This document shows positions 44,903-52,636 of a stretch of DNA of 54,422 bases, piece after piece; the first letter of the stretch is position 1, and every line of letters begins with the position of its first letter. This stretch comes from Clostridia bacterium (GTDB taxonomy: Bacteria > Bacillota > Clostridia > Christensenellales > Aristaeellaceae): NCBI GenBank assembly GCA_017552535.1, contig JAFZPV010000027.1:1-54422 (forward strand). The letters run 5' to 3'. The notes below the pieces were generated by a model. That model was not told the origin of the DNA, did not search any database, and worked only from the letters and a program-made list of their open reading frames with translations. Both the position numbers and the translations under genes were made by a program.

Positions 44903-45736
44903 ATGAAGCAAAGGGTTATTTCTGCGGCTGTGATGATCGTTCTGCTGGTGGGCTGTCTGCTGATCAGCGACGTAAGCCGCGTGCTTTTGTTCATGGCGGT
45001 CACGATCCTGGCCTGCCACGAGATGAAAAACGCCCTCGCCAAGCTGGACCGGAACGTGCGCGTTTGGAGCGCGTACCTCATCGTGCTGGGCGCGGGCGCG
45101 GCGGTGTGGATCGGCCTGAACCGGATCGGCGGATATGTGTTTCCCGCGTTCATGATTGTGATGCTGGGCATATTCAGCGAGATGGTCATCACCCAGAAGT
45201 TCACCGTGCAGGACGTGTTCGCCACCTTCGGCGTGTATGCCTATCCGCTGGCGCCGCTGATGCTGGTGATGTACATCAGCATCGCCACGCGCCCCACGGC
45301 GGACGGGGGAAGCGTGTACATCTGGCCCGCGATCTTCATAAACAGCATCCTGCCCTGCGTGGTCAGCGATACCTTCGCCCTGTTCGGCGGCAAGGCCTTC
45401 GGCAAGCACAAGCTGGCGCCCGCCATCAGCCCCAAAAAGACGGTGGAGGGCCTGATCTGCGGCCTGGCCATGGGCACGCTTTCGGGCTTTCTGGCGCAGC
45501 TGATCCTGGTAAAGACCGGGCTGGACCTTATCCCCATGTGGGCGGTCATCGTGGCGGCGTTCATCGCTTCGGTTTCCGGCGCCATCGGAGACCTGGCGGC
45601 CTCCAGCGTAAAGCGCGCCGCGGGCATCAAGGATTATTCCAACCTCATTCCCGGCCACGGCGGCATCATGGACAGGATCGATTCTGAGCTGTTCGCTATC
45701 CCGATCGTGTATATGATTTATGCCATGTTTATCTAA
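44903..45736 (+). CDS. cdsA: Phosphatidate cytidylyltransferase
   Basis: CdsA makes CDP-diacylglycerol from phosphatidate and CTP, the entry point for membrane phospholipids. About seven to eight hydrophobic segments span the 277 residues. The C-terminal signature SSVKRAAGIKDYSNL...PGHGGIMDRID is complete. A mid-protein DTFALFGGKAFGKHKLAP block also matches. The gene normally sits between uppS and dxr; here those two overlap directly 42 kb away, so cdsA has moved. It is 13 bases after psuG and is followed by a strong terminator. Confidence 0.95.
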   Translation: MKQRVISAAVMIVLLVGCLLISDVSRVLLFMAVTILACHEMKNALAKLDRNVRVWSAYLIVLGAGAAVWIGLNRIGGYVFPAFMIVMLGIFSEMVITQKFTVQDVFATFGVYAYPLAPLMLVMYISIATRPTADGGSVYIWPAIFINSILPCVVSDTFALFGGKAFGKHKLAPAISPKKTVEGLICGLAMGTLSGFLAQLILVKTGLDLIPMWAVIVAAFIASVSGAIGDLAASSVKRAAGIKDYSNLIPGHGGIMDRIDSELFAIPIVYMIYAMFI

Positions 45737-45757
45737 CCGCGCTGCGGGGCAGCGCTT

Positions 45758-45804
45758 CGCCGGAAATGAAATGGCATTTCATTTCCGGCGGTTTGGTTTT
45801 TTGG
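45758..45804 (+). terminator. cdsA terminator, family B copy 2
   Basis: A perfect 15-bp stem CGCCGGAAATGAAAT (45758-45772) / ATTTCATTTCCGGCG (45776-45790) with loop GGC is followed by GTTTGGTTTTTT. It shares the loop-proximal core TGAAATGGYATTTCA with the terminator at 12661-12700. Confidence 0.9.
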
Positions 45805-45862
45805 AGCCTTATGTCCGATTCATAACCGAAACGCCTAATGATTTCCGGCCTCAGCAATAAGC

Positions 45863-46069
45863 TTCAGTTTTTTCTGAAATGCCTGCGGGCATTTCCGGGC
45901 GAAAGGCGCGCTGCTTCAAATCTTTGATTTGAACCAGTGCGTCCCGCACTCTGTGCGGGATTGACTTGCCCATGGCAAGTCAACCTCAAACTGCAAAGAT
46001 GGAAAAATCACTCCCGGGCGGCAAGCTGCCCTTCGTGATTTTTCCTCCTCGGGCCGGCAAAGCTGGCCC
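45863..46069. repeat. Array of short perfect hairpins
   Basis: Non-coding. In order: TTCAG/CTGAA (45863-45878); GAAATGCC/GGCATTTC (45876-45895, 4-base loop); TTCAAATC/GATTTGAA (45915-45933, loop TTT); TCCCGCAC/GTGCGGGA (45942-45960, loop TCT); TTGACTTGCC/GGCAAGTCAA (45961-45983, loop CAT); GGAAAAATCAC/GTGATTTTTCC (46001-46045, with a nested GGCA-AGC-TGCC); GGGCCGGC/GCTGGCCC (46051-46069, one G-T pair, loop AAA). The stems differ in sequence but share form: 8-11 bp with mostly three-base loops. No ORF is supported. Confidence 0.7.
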
Positions 46070-46104
46070 TGCGGATTAAAAATGGAGGGGTAAACCCCTC
46101 CAAA
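46055..46104 (-). repeat. 50-bp dispersed repeat A, copy 2 (terminator of the M6 operon)
   Basis: Read on the - strand, this matches 12500-12549 at 47 of 50 bases. It includes the stem TGGAGGGG-TTTA-CCCCTCCA (46102-46083) followed by TTTTT, a good intrinsic terminator about 40 bp after the M6 protease stop. Confidence 0.78.
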
Positions 46105-46144
46105 CCACCCGCGGATTTTTCTTATTCTGCAACGGACACTTTGT

Positions 46145-47950
46145 TTATTTGATCCGGCTTTGATACACGTACCCGGTGCTGCCGTCGGGCAGGATCACGC
46201 GGTACCAGCCGTTTTCGATATCGGTGTATTCCAGCTGCGTGTCCTGGGCCAGGTAGCCCGCCTGGGGGCTCGAGGCGTCGGGAGACTGCCTTACGTATGT
46301 GCCGCCCGCCACCGTGACCGTGCTGCCGGCAGTGCTCTGGGCGGGCGTGCCGCTGATGCGCTTTACGGTGACGATCGCTTCCATCGTTTCGGGATCGTAG
46401 GCGTTCACGGTGATCCGGTAATCGAAGGTGCCGTAGTTGTTCATGTACGGCGCGTTGGCAAAGGCCGATGCGTGGGTCTCCATGGAAAAACTCGTGCCGG
46501 GGATGAACAGATCGCTGGCGATAAAGTCGTAATAGCCCCTGCCGCCAAGTCTGTTTTTGAACAGCGGGTCTTCGCCCGTGCGCGTCATGCTGTGAAGCAG
46601 GAAATAGAATGCGTTGTTCGGGTCGGGGGAGTACCAGGTCGCATCTCCGATCCCCATGGAGTTGACCATGGTCGGCCACTTCACATTGAGCGCGCCCCGG
46701 TTGGTGATGGCTTTTTTATCGTAGCCGGAAGCCCTGGACGGATCGAACCATTTCGCGTCGTGGGTGTATTTGCCGTACGGCGGATAGGCCATCCTCGTGT
46801 CCACGTGCAGTATGCGTACGCCGCCGTCCTTTGCCGCGTCGTACCGGGCCTCAGGCCAGGACACCATTTCATCATCCCAGTGGTACTGATTGTTGGCCAC
46901 ACCGGCCAGCACGTCGACCAGCATGAATTCGTCAAAGGGCGTGCCGTTCCAGCCCTTCGAAGTGGGGATGAGGATGCAGTCGGGGTAGAGGGCGCTTGGG
47001 CGCAGCCGGAGGGTGACTTCTTCGATGTCGGGCGTGATCACATACGGGTCGAGCCAGCCGTAGCTGATCTTTGTCCATGGGTTCAGATCGCCGCTCTCCG
47101 TATCGTGCATGTCGAAGCCGAGGGGCGTATGGGGATCATATTCATCGATGTCGTTCCAGTTGTACAGATCGCATATGCCGAACATATGTCCGATCTCATG
47201 GATCAGCACCATGTATCTGAAAGGCTCGTCGCCTTCCCAGCGCCAGCTTTCGCCCTTGCCGTCGTCGGGCATCATCTGATACTTTTCCACGCATACGAAG
47301 TGGTTGCAGGACGGATAGCTGTGATCGGCGTTGTTTGCGCAGCGGTTATATTTCATGGAAGCGACCTTGCCGCCGTACAGCGTGCCGCACCTGTCGTCAC
47401 CGCTCACGGAGGGATCATCGAATACCATGATCACCATGTCCGCGTAGCCGTCGTTGTCGGTATCGAATTTGCTCAGGTCTCCGGTGTATTTCGCTCGCGT
47501 GCCGTCGTAGATCTGCCAGTAGTGTTCGCCGTACCAGTAGTAATCGCCGGTGGAATTCCATTTGGCTTCCATGTCCCAGGAACTTATGCCCACATCGTAG
47601 ACGGGCATGATCTCGTACTGCAGATCGATCTTTCCGTAAGAGGCGTTCAGGTAGTACTGGCGGGCGGAGTATACTTCCGTTCCGTTCATGGTCTTCTCCA
47701 CCTGGGAAACGAAGAAGTCGTCAAAGCCGTAGCCGTCGGTGAAGTGCACGGGAATGATCATGCAGTTGATGGTGCGCGCCTCGCCGGAGGTGTTCCAGAA
47801 GGAATAGTCGGAGTACAGAAAGTTCACCTTCGTGGTGGGATAGTCTTCCGTTACAACGGGTATGCCCGGGGCCGCCGCAAAGGCGCGGAGCCATGCGGGG
47901 CACGCCAGCGCGAGGATCAGGGCGATGCATGCGGCAAAACGCGTTTTCAT
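46145..47950 (-). CDS. Secreted M6-like metalloprotease with C-terminal SH3 domain
   Basis: A 601-residue exported zinc protease. A signal peptide covers about 1-27. The extended zinc motif HEIGHMFGICD (HEIGH at 251-255) matches the metzincin-like M6 (immune inhibitor A) family, and SKFDTDNDGYADMVIMVFDD upstream is the usual M6 calcium/strand region. The last 60 residues form a bacterial SH3-like module (GGTYVRQSPD... NGWYRVILPDGSTGYVYQS), which probably binds cell wall. The ATG at 47950 follows AAAGGAGGTTGC. It is the last gene of a three-gene - strand operon, and copy 2 of repeat A ends the transcript. A long + strand ORF covers the same stretch but lacks any family motif. Confidence 0.88.
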   Translation of the reverse strand: MKTRFAACIALILALACPAWLRAFAAAPGIPVVTEDYPTTKVNFLYSDYSFWNTSGEARTINCMIIPVHFTDGYGFDDFFVSQVEKTMNGTEVYSARQYYLNASYGKIDLQYEIMPVYDVGISSWDMEAKWNSTGDYYWYGEHYWQIYDGTRAKYTGDLSKFDTDNDGYADMVIMVFDDPSVSGDDRCGTLYGGKVASMKYNRCANNADHSYPSCNHFVCVEKYQMMPDDGKGESWRWEGDEPFRYMVLIHEIGHMFGICDLYNWNDIDEYDPHTPLGFDMHDTESGDLNPWTKISYGWLDPYVITPDIEEVTLRLRPSALYPDCILIPTSKGWNGTPFDEFMLVDVLAGVANNQYHWDDEMVSWPEARYDAAKDGGVRILHVDTRMAYPPYGKYTHDAKWFDPSRASGYDKKAITNRGALNVKWPTMVNSMGIGDATWYSPDPNNAFYFLLHSMTRTGEDPLFKNRLGGRGYYDFIASDLFIPGTSFSMETHASAFANAPYMNNYGTFDYRITVNAYDPETMEAIVTVKRISGTPAQSTAGSTVTVAGGTYVRQSPDASSPQAGYLAQDTQLEYTDIENGWYRVILPDGSTGYVYQSRIK

Positions 47951-48009
47951 AAAGCAACCTCCTTTATGTGTTAGCGGCAATCTCCGCTTTCGTCGGGCCT
48001 GCGGGGACT

Positions 48010-49071
48010 TCAGCGGGCAAGGAACGCCCGCGCCGCGTCCATGGCCTTTTCGGCCGCCGCCGGGCTTTCCGCCTCAAGATTGACGATGGTCTTTTTGTCC
48101 TTCAGAAATTCCAGGTTTTCCGTGAGCTGTTCGGGCGTCATGTCCAGAAGCACCGTGCGGCCCGCTAATACGTCCGCGTATTCCCTGTATACGTCTATGG
48201 CGTCCGGCTGATTGGGGTCGCCGCTCAGCTGGAAGGTGCCGATCTTTTTCATTCCGGCGATCAGCGGGATGCAGGCTCTGCCCAGAGAATGCACGTGCAT
48301 CATCGCATAGCCGTAGTTTTCCAGCAGCTTTGAGGTGTACGGCAGGCCGAACTCCCGGTACATGGCGGGGGAGCACAGGCAGGACGCGTCCTCGGACAGG
48401 TGGCCGATGGAATTCATAGGCATCCAGGTTGTCATGCCGCTGATGTAGCCGCCGTTTACCTCGGAGGCCAGGGGATACTGGTTCGAAAACGTCCAGGCGG
48501 CAGCTTCGGTGCAGAGCTCCATCAGCTCCTTCACGGCTTCGGGCTCGTCGTAAAAATCGTACAGCAGGTCGTTTCCGCGCACCGCGTTGGCGATGTCCAT
48601 GGGCCCGTCTCCGCCTCTGAGCGCCGAATAAAAGCCGCAATGCGTGCTTTTTTCCTTCAGGATGGCCATGCCCCTGAGCAGCGCCTGGTAATGGGGGGTA
48701 TTTATGTCAAGGCGCAGCGTTTTCCAGTCCAGGATGTCGTCTATCGCGGGATGATGGTAGCTGGTGTTGCCGCCGTAGGTCACGCTGCCGCCCAGAAAGC
48801 AGCTGTGCTCGGCGATGCCCAGATACGGCTTGAGGCACGGTATCCAGTCGTCGTCGAAACGGTCGTGGGCGTCGCGGAAGCGCAAAAACCGCTCGATGAT
48901 CTGATCGCAGTACCGGTCTATCTGGCTGGGCAGGTCAAAGGATTCCAGCGGGTCGACCGCCGGAAGGTCGACGGGGCCGAAGCCGGTCACCCGTATCAGG
49001 ATGCCCGTCTTTTTTTCGTCCAGGATGAAATCGGCGTTTCGCTTCATCGCCTGCTCGCGGTCGTAAGGCAT
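48010..49071 (-). CDS. Uroporphyrinogen decarboxylase-fold protein
   Basis: A 353-residue protein of the URO-D/methyltransferase superfamily. Many such stand-alone gut-bacterial members act in corrinoid-dependent methyl transfer rather than haem synthesis. Visible family features: NDLLYDFYDEPEAVKELMELCTEA near 165-190, DASCLCSPAMYREFGLPYTSKLLENYG near 230-255, and HVHSLG near 260. No haem genes or corrinoid protein are close, so HemE activity is unlikely. The RBS GGAGGTGAC is a perfect anti-Shine-Dalgarno match. It lies 66 bases after the MBL gene and 59 before the protease in one operon. Confidence 0.78.
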   Translation of the reverse strand: MPYDREQAMKRNADFILDEKKTGILIRVTGFGPVDLPAVDPLESFDLPSQIDRYCDQIIERFLRFRDAHDRFDDDWIPCLKPYLGIAEHSCFLGGSVTYGGNTSYHHPAIDDILDWKTLRLDINTPHYQALLRGMAILKEKSTHCGFYSALRGGDGPMDIANAVRGNDLLYDFYDEPEAVKELMELCTEAAAWTFSNQYPLASEVNGGYISGMTTWMPMNSIGHLSEDASCLCSPAMYREFGLPYTSKLLENYGYAMMHVHSLGRACIPLIAGMKKIGTFQLSGDPNQPDAIDVYREYADVLAGRTVLLDMTPEQLTENLEFLKDKKTIVNLEAESPAAAEKAMDAARAFLAR

Positions 49072-49137
49072 CGTGTCACCTCCGGATTATTCTGCCTCGC
49101 GGCGCGCCGAAGGCAGAAAACCTGCTTTTATGGTTTT

Positions 49138-49869
49138 TTACAGCCGTATCTCCAGGCCGTCCGTGGCCAGCAGGGTGGGGATGTCTGGCTCCACCGTGCT
49201 CTTTAAGCGGCAGCAGCTCTCCAGGTAACGGCGGCTGTAGTGATTGATGCAGAGTCTTTTCGGCGGATGCGCCCGGAGCGGCTCTAAGTACTGCATGGCG
49301 TCGAAATGCGCGCATTCGGCTACTGCCAGATCGATGCCGTCTTCGGTCACGAAGCGCGCAAAATCCGCGGTCGGACCGTCGCCGCCCTTCATGTCTCCCG
49401 TGAAGAGCACGCGCTTGCCTTCCGCCCGGATCATATACGCGTAGGCGTTTTCCGTGTGCCGGGTGGCAAGCGCCGTCACCTGCACCGTGCCGTCGTCGTA
49501 CAGGGCGCCTTCATGCACCTCCCGGAACCGCAGCGATTCCCTTAGCCCGCCGCAGGTGATCTTTGTCCAGCTTTTGAGGGCGTCGACGATCCTGAGCTCC
49601 GGAACGAAGATCAGCGGGTCGGCTTCCTTAAAGTACCAGGAGCAGATGTCCGCGAAGGGCACGAGCCCGTTGGTGTGGTCCCCGTGGGCGTGGGTGATGA
49701 ATACCGCCGTGATGTCCTTTGGCGTCATGCCGCGCCGGATGAGTTCGGGCACGGGGTCCATGCCGATGTCGATCAGGTATTTGCGCTCGGACACCTCCAG
49801 CAGGGCGCACGAGCAGCTGCGGTTCGGCTCGGGCACGCCGTGGCTGGAGCCGAAAAAGGTGATCTTCAT
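49138..49869 (-). CDS. MBL-fold metallo-hydrolase
   Basis: A 243-residue metallo-beta-lactamase-fold hydrolase. The zinc motif THAHGDHTNG is near 59-68. Other ligand regions are ATRHTENAY (near 133), FTGDMKGGDG (near 155) and the C-terminal CINHYSRR (near 211). There is no signal peptide. The form resembles RNase Z/PhnP-type hydrolases; the substrate is unknown. It is the first gene of the - strand operon with the UroD-family and M6 genes, with GGGAGGAAGC before the ATG. Confidence 0.85.
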   Translation of the reverse strand: MKITFFGSSHGVPEPNRSCSCALLEVSERKYLIDIGMDPVPELIRRGMTPKDITAVFITHAHGDHTNGLVPFADICSWYFKEADPLIFVPELRIVDALKSWTKITCGGLRESLRFREVHEGALYDDGTVQVTALATRHTENAYAYMIRAEGKRVLFTGDMKGGDGPTADFARFVTEDGIDLAVAECAHFDAMQYLEPLRAHPPKRLCINHYSRRYLESCCRLKSTVEPDIPTLLATDGLEIRL

Positions 49870-49923
49870 ATCCGCTTCCTCCCGGTCCTATTTTTTTGCG
49901 GTAACATTCATTCTTCTATGCTT

Positions 49924-49952
49924 ATTATACAGGATATGTGCGCTTCCTGCAA
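49924..49952 (-). promoter_or_regulatory. Promoter for the MBL-UroD-M6 operon
   Basis: On the - strand, TTGCAG (49952-49947), 17 bp, TATAAT (49929-49924), about 55 bp before the MBL start. It is divergent from the HAD gene promoter. Confidence 0.65.
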
Positions 49953-50050
49953 TGCATCCGGGCAAAAAACGTCGTCCGGGTGCATGCCCATTGAAAAAAA
50001 CGAAGAAACGGTTTTATAACATACGTGCTCTGTACGGCGCGGGCGGATTC

Positions 50051-50059
50051 TGCTATAAT
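50051..50059 (+). promoter_or_regulatory. Extended -10 promoter for the HAD gene
   Basis: TGCTATAAT is a perfect extended -10 (TGnTATAAT). No good -35 is seen at the right distance. The predicted start near 50066 supports the ATG at 50134 and leaves a leader of about 68 bases. Confidence 0.6.
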
Positions 50060-50133
50060 ACCTCTGTGACCGGCAGATGAAACAGCTTCTCCCGGAGAAC
50101 GATACGCATAAGCAAGAAAGAAGGACCATCGCC

Positions 50134-51204
50134 ATGAAGTTCAAAGCATTGCGGACCATCCTGTGCCTGGCACTGTGCCTGACGCTTGCCCTCGGCGTTG
50201 CGAGCGCCGCCGAAACGGCTGCAAGCGAGGAGCCGCTGTCCCTCTGGACGACAGACTCCGTCGCGAAAGAGATGCTCGTCACCTATATCCAGGCTGTTAC
50301 CGAAGAGGGCGGCGAAGATTACATCCCGCCCATCGACAGGATAGCCGTGTTCGATCTGGACGGAACGCTCTTCTGTGAGACCGATCCCAACTACTTCGAT
50401 TACACCCTGCTTGTCTATCGGGTGCTGGAAGACCCGGATTACAAGGACAAGGCCAGCGATTTTGAGCGGGAAACGGCCCTCAAGATCGTGGGGCAGAATA
50501 ATTACGGCCTGTCCTTCTCCGGCCTGGAGGTAGATCATGGCAAGTGCATCGCTTCCGCCTTCGCGGGCATGACCATAGACGAGTTCAACGCCTATATCCA
50601 GGAGTTCAAAAAGCTGCCCATGCCCGGCTATGACGGGATGAACCGGGGCGGCGGCTGGTATCTGCCCATGCTGCAGGTGGTGGACTACCTGAAGGACAAC
50701 GGCTTTACCGTATATGTGGTCAGCGGCACCGACCGCTTCATCGTGCGCGGCATCGCGTACGATTCCCCGCTGGGCATCCCGCCGCGCCAGATCATCGGCT
50801 CTGACGAAACGGTCGTTGCCAGCAAACAGGGCGACACGAACGGCCTGAACTACGTGTTCGTGGAGGACGACGTGCTGATCCTGGGCGGCGAGTTCGTGGT
50901 GAAGAACCTCAAGATGAACAAGGTGTCCGTCATCATTCAGGAGATCGGTCAGCGGCCCGTTCTCTCCTTCGGCAACAGCACGGGCGATGCCAGCATGGCG
51001 GAGTACGTCACCAGCAATAACCCCTACGCCAGCATGGCCTTCATGCTGTGCTGCGACGATACCGTGCGCGAAAACGGAAACCAGGACAAGGCGGACAAGA
51101 TGTTTACCCTGTGCGAGACCTTCGGCTGGGTGCCGATATCCATGCGGGACGACTGGACGACCATCTATGGGGATGGCGTGACCCGCAAGGCCGCGGCGGA
51201 CTGA
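50134..51204 (+). CDS. Secreted HAD-family phosphatase
   Basis: A 356-residue haloacid-dehalogenase-type phosphatase with a clear signal peptide (residues 1-25, cleavage after VASA). Motif I is DLDGT (74-78) with both catalytic aspartates. Motif II is in VVSGTDRF (near 213). Motif IV is GNSTGD (280-285) with the metal-binding Asp. HAD enzymes are usually cytoplasmic, so an exported form suggests phosphate or nucleotide scavenging outside the membrane. The ATG at 50134 (AAGGA upstream) is chosen over an in-frame ATG at 50077 because only the shorter form starts with the signal peptide. Confidence 0.83.
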   Translation: MKFKALRTILCLALCLTLALGVASAAETAASEEPLSLWTTDSVAKEMLVTYIQAVTEEGGEDYIPPIDRIAVFDLDGTLFCETDPNYFDYTLLVYRVLEDPDYKDKASDFERETALKIVGQNNYGLSFSGLEVDHGKCIASAFAGMTIDEFNAYIQEFKKLPMPGYDGMNRGGGWYLPMLQVVDYLKDNGFTVYVVSGTDRFIVRGIAYDSPLGIPPRQIIGSDETVVASKQGDTNGLNYVFVEDDVLILGGEFVVKNLKMNKVSVIIQEIGQRPVLSFGNSTGDASMAEYVTSNNPYASMAFMLCCDDTVRENGNQDKADKMFTLCETFGWVPISMRDDWTTIYGDGVTRKAAAD

Positions 51205-51224
51205 GCGGCGCGGGGCGGGGAAAC

Positions 51225-51268
51225 GTAAAGCGGCAGGCTGTTCCGGCTGAAACTTTACAATTATTTTC
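51225..51268 (+). terminator. Possible terminator after the HAD gene
   Basis: GTAAAG (51225-51230) pairs with CTTTAC (51253-51258) around a GC-rich loop, followed by AATTATTTT. The stem is short and the interior pairing unclear. Confidence 0.35.
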
Positions 51269-51274
51269 CTTGCC

Positions 51275-51302
51275 TTGACGGGTGCTTCTGTGGTATTATA
51301 TT
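51275..51302 (+). promoter_or_regulatory. Promoter for rplS
   Basis: TTGACG (51275-51280), 16 bp, TATATT (51297-51302). The transcript start is expected near 51309, giving a leader of about 70 bases. Confidence 0.6.
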
Positions 51303-51308
51303 GAACGA

Positions 51309-51377
51309 TATCGGGCGGTCCTCTGGCGCAAAGTCATCGCTTACGAACGCCCTTGTGAGGAAAGGAGGATATCGCGT
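51309..51377 (+). promoter_or_regulatory. Possible structured rplS leader (L19 leader-like)
   Basis: The leader contains GGGCG (51313-51317) that can pair with CGCCC (51348-51352), a smaller inner GCG/CGC pairing, and CCTC (51320-51323) able to pair with GAGG (51357-51360). Known Firmicutes rplS leaders are autoregulatory; similarity here is by position and general form only. Confidence 0.4.
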
Positions 51378-51719
51378 ATGAACGAGATTATCCGTTCCAT
51401 CGAAGAAGCCCAGCTCAAGAAGAGCGTGCCTTCCTTCCGCATTGGCGATACCGTTAAGGTTGAGGTCAAGGTCGTCGAAGGTACCCGTGAGCGTCTGCAG
51501 GCTTATGAAGGCGTTGTCATCGCGCGCCGCAACGGTTCCTGCCGTGAGACTTTCACCGTTCGCCGCACTTCCTACGGCGTAGGCGTAGAGCGCACGTTCC
51601 CGCTGCATTCCCCGCGCGTGGATTCCATCACCGTTACCCGCAAGGGTAAGGTACGCCGCGCCAAGCTGTATTATCTGCGTGAGCGCAGCGGCAAGGCCGC
51701 AAAGGTCAAGGAAGCCTGA
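51378..51719 (+). CDS. rplS: 50S ribosomal protein L19
   Basis: L19 sits at the 30S-50S interface. The 113-residue product is standard and contains [31 protein letters not shown] and the [15 protein letters not shown] block. The RBS AAAGGAGGAT is near ideal. Codon use is more biased (many CGT, GTT, GCC) than the neighbours, as expected for a highly expressed gene. A strong terminator follows, so it is mostly transcribed alone although ylqF is next. Confidence 0.98.
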   Translation: MNEIIRSIEEAQLKKSVPSFRIGDTVKVEVKVVEGTRERLQAYEGVVIARRNGSCRETFTVRRTSYGVGVERTFPLHSPRVDSITVTRKGKVRRAKLYYLRERSGKAAKVKEA

Positions 51720-51731
51720 AACAACCCAAAC

Positions 51732-51768
51732 GGCGGGGGGAGCATTCCCCCCGCCTGCCTTTATTTTG
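51732..51768 (+). terminator. rplS terminator
   Basis: A perfect 10-bp stem GGCGGGGGGA (51732-51741) / TCCCCCCGCC (51746-51755) with loop GCAT is followed by TGCCTTTATTTT. Confidence 0.88.
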
Positions 51769-51778
51769 GTGATATCGA

Positions 51779-52636
51779 ATGTCTGAGATCAACTGGTACC
51801 CGGGGCATATGGCCAAGACCCGCCGCGAGCTGGAGAAGCAGCTGAAGGCGGTGGACGCGGTGATCGAGCTGTGCGACGCCCGCGCGCCCTACGCCACCCG
51901 CAATCCCGACTTACAGCGCATGGCGGGAAACAAGCAGCATATCCTGATCCTCAACAAAAGCGACCTGGCGGACGAAAGCGTCACCGGCAGCTGGGTGCGC
52001 CATTATAAAAGCCAGGGGCTCACGGCGATCCCCTTCAGGTCCACGGGCGGAAAGGCGAAAGACATCTTCCGCCTGATCGAGGACGCCTGTGCCGAGCGCG
52101 TGGAGCGCATGAAGGCGCGGGGCGTGAACAAGACCGTGCGCGTCATGGTGGTGGGCATCCCGAACGTGGGCAAGTCCACCTTCATCAACCGCTTGAAAGG
52201 CCAGGCGGTGGCCAAAGCCGCCGACCGGCCCGGCGTGACCCGCTCCAACCAGTGGGTGAAGATCAACCCGTATCTGGAATTGCTGGATACGCCTGGCATG
52301 CTCTGGCCGAAGCTGGACGACGAGCAGGCGGCGCTGCGTCTGGCGTTTCTGGGCAGCATCCCGGACGACATCATGGATAACGAAAGCCTGGCGGCGGAGC
52401 TGGTCAGCCAGCTTCTGGTCATCCAGCCGGAGGCGGTTATGAGCCGCTGGAAGCTGGACGAGAGCGTGAAGACCTGCCCAAAGGACGCGCTTCTGGAAGC
52501 GTGCTGCCGCGGCAGGGGGCTTCTGCTTTCCGGCGGCAGGTACGATACGCTCAGGTGCGCACATCTGGTGCTGGACGAGTTCCGGGGCGGCAAAATGGGC
52601 CGCATCACGCTGGAAAGGATCGGCGCGGAAGCATGA
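51779..52636 (+). CDS. ylqF: Ribosome biogenesis GTPase YlqF/RbgA
   Basis: A circularly permuted GTPase required for late 50S assembly. The G motifs come in permuted order: G4 LNKSDLA (about 58-64), then G1 GIPNVGKSTFINR (about 126-138) and G3 DTPGMLWP (near 172). The N-terminal WYPGHMAKTRR block (5-15) is characteristic of the family. 285 residues. GGTGAT precedes the ATG. It is coupled to rnhB by ATGA (52633-52636). Confidence 0.95.
   Translation: MSEINWYPGHMAKTRRELEKQLKAVDAVIELCDARAPYATRNPDLQRMAGNKQHILILNKSDLADESVTGSWVRHYKSQGLTAIPFRSTGGKAKDIFRLIEDACAERVERMKARGVNKTVRVMVVGIPNVGKSTFINRLKGQAVAKAADRPGVTRSNQWVKINPYLELLDTPGMLWPKLDDEQAALRLAFLGSIPDDIMDNESLAAELVSQLLVIQPEAVMSRWKLDESVKTCPKDALLEACCRGRGLLLSGGRYDTLRCAHLVLDEFRGGKMGRITLERIGAEA

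Noticed and set aside
45863-46069. CRISPR array
   Set aside because: The palindromes differ in sequence and are not separated by regular spacers; no direct repeat unit is shared.
46160-47974. A 604-codon + strand ORF opposite the M6 protease
   Set aside because: It has no signal, motif or RBS, and its composition (His/Val/Gly-rich) is typical of an antisense frame in GC-rich DNA. The - strand frame has a signal peptide, HEIGH zinc motif, SH3 end and AAAGGAGG RBS.
48010-49071. HemE (haem biosynthesis)
   Set aside because: The fold is right, but no haem genes are near and the neighbours do not fit; called only as a URO-D-fold protein.
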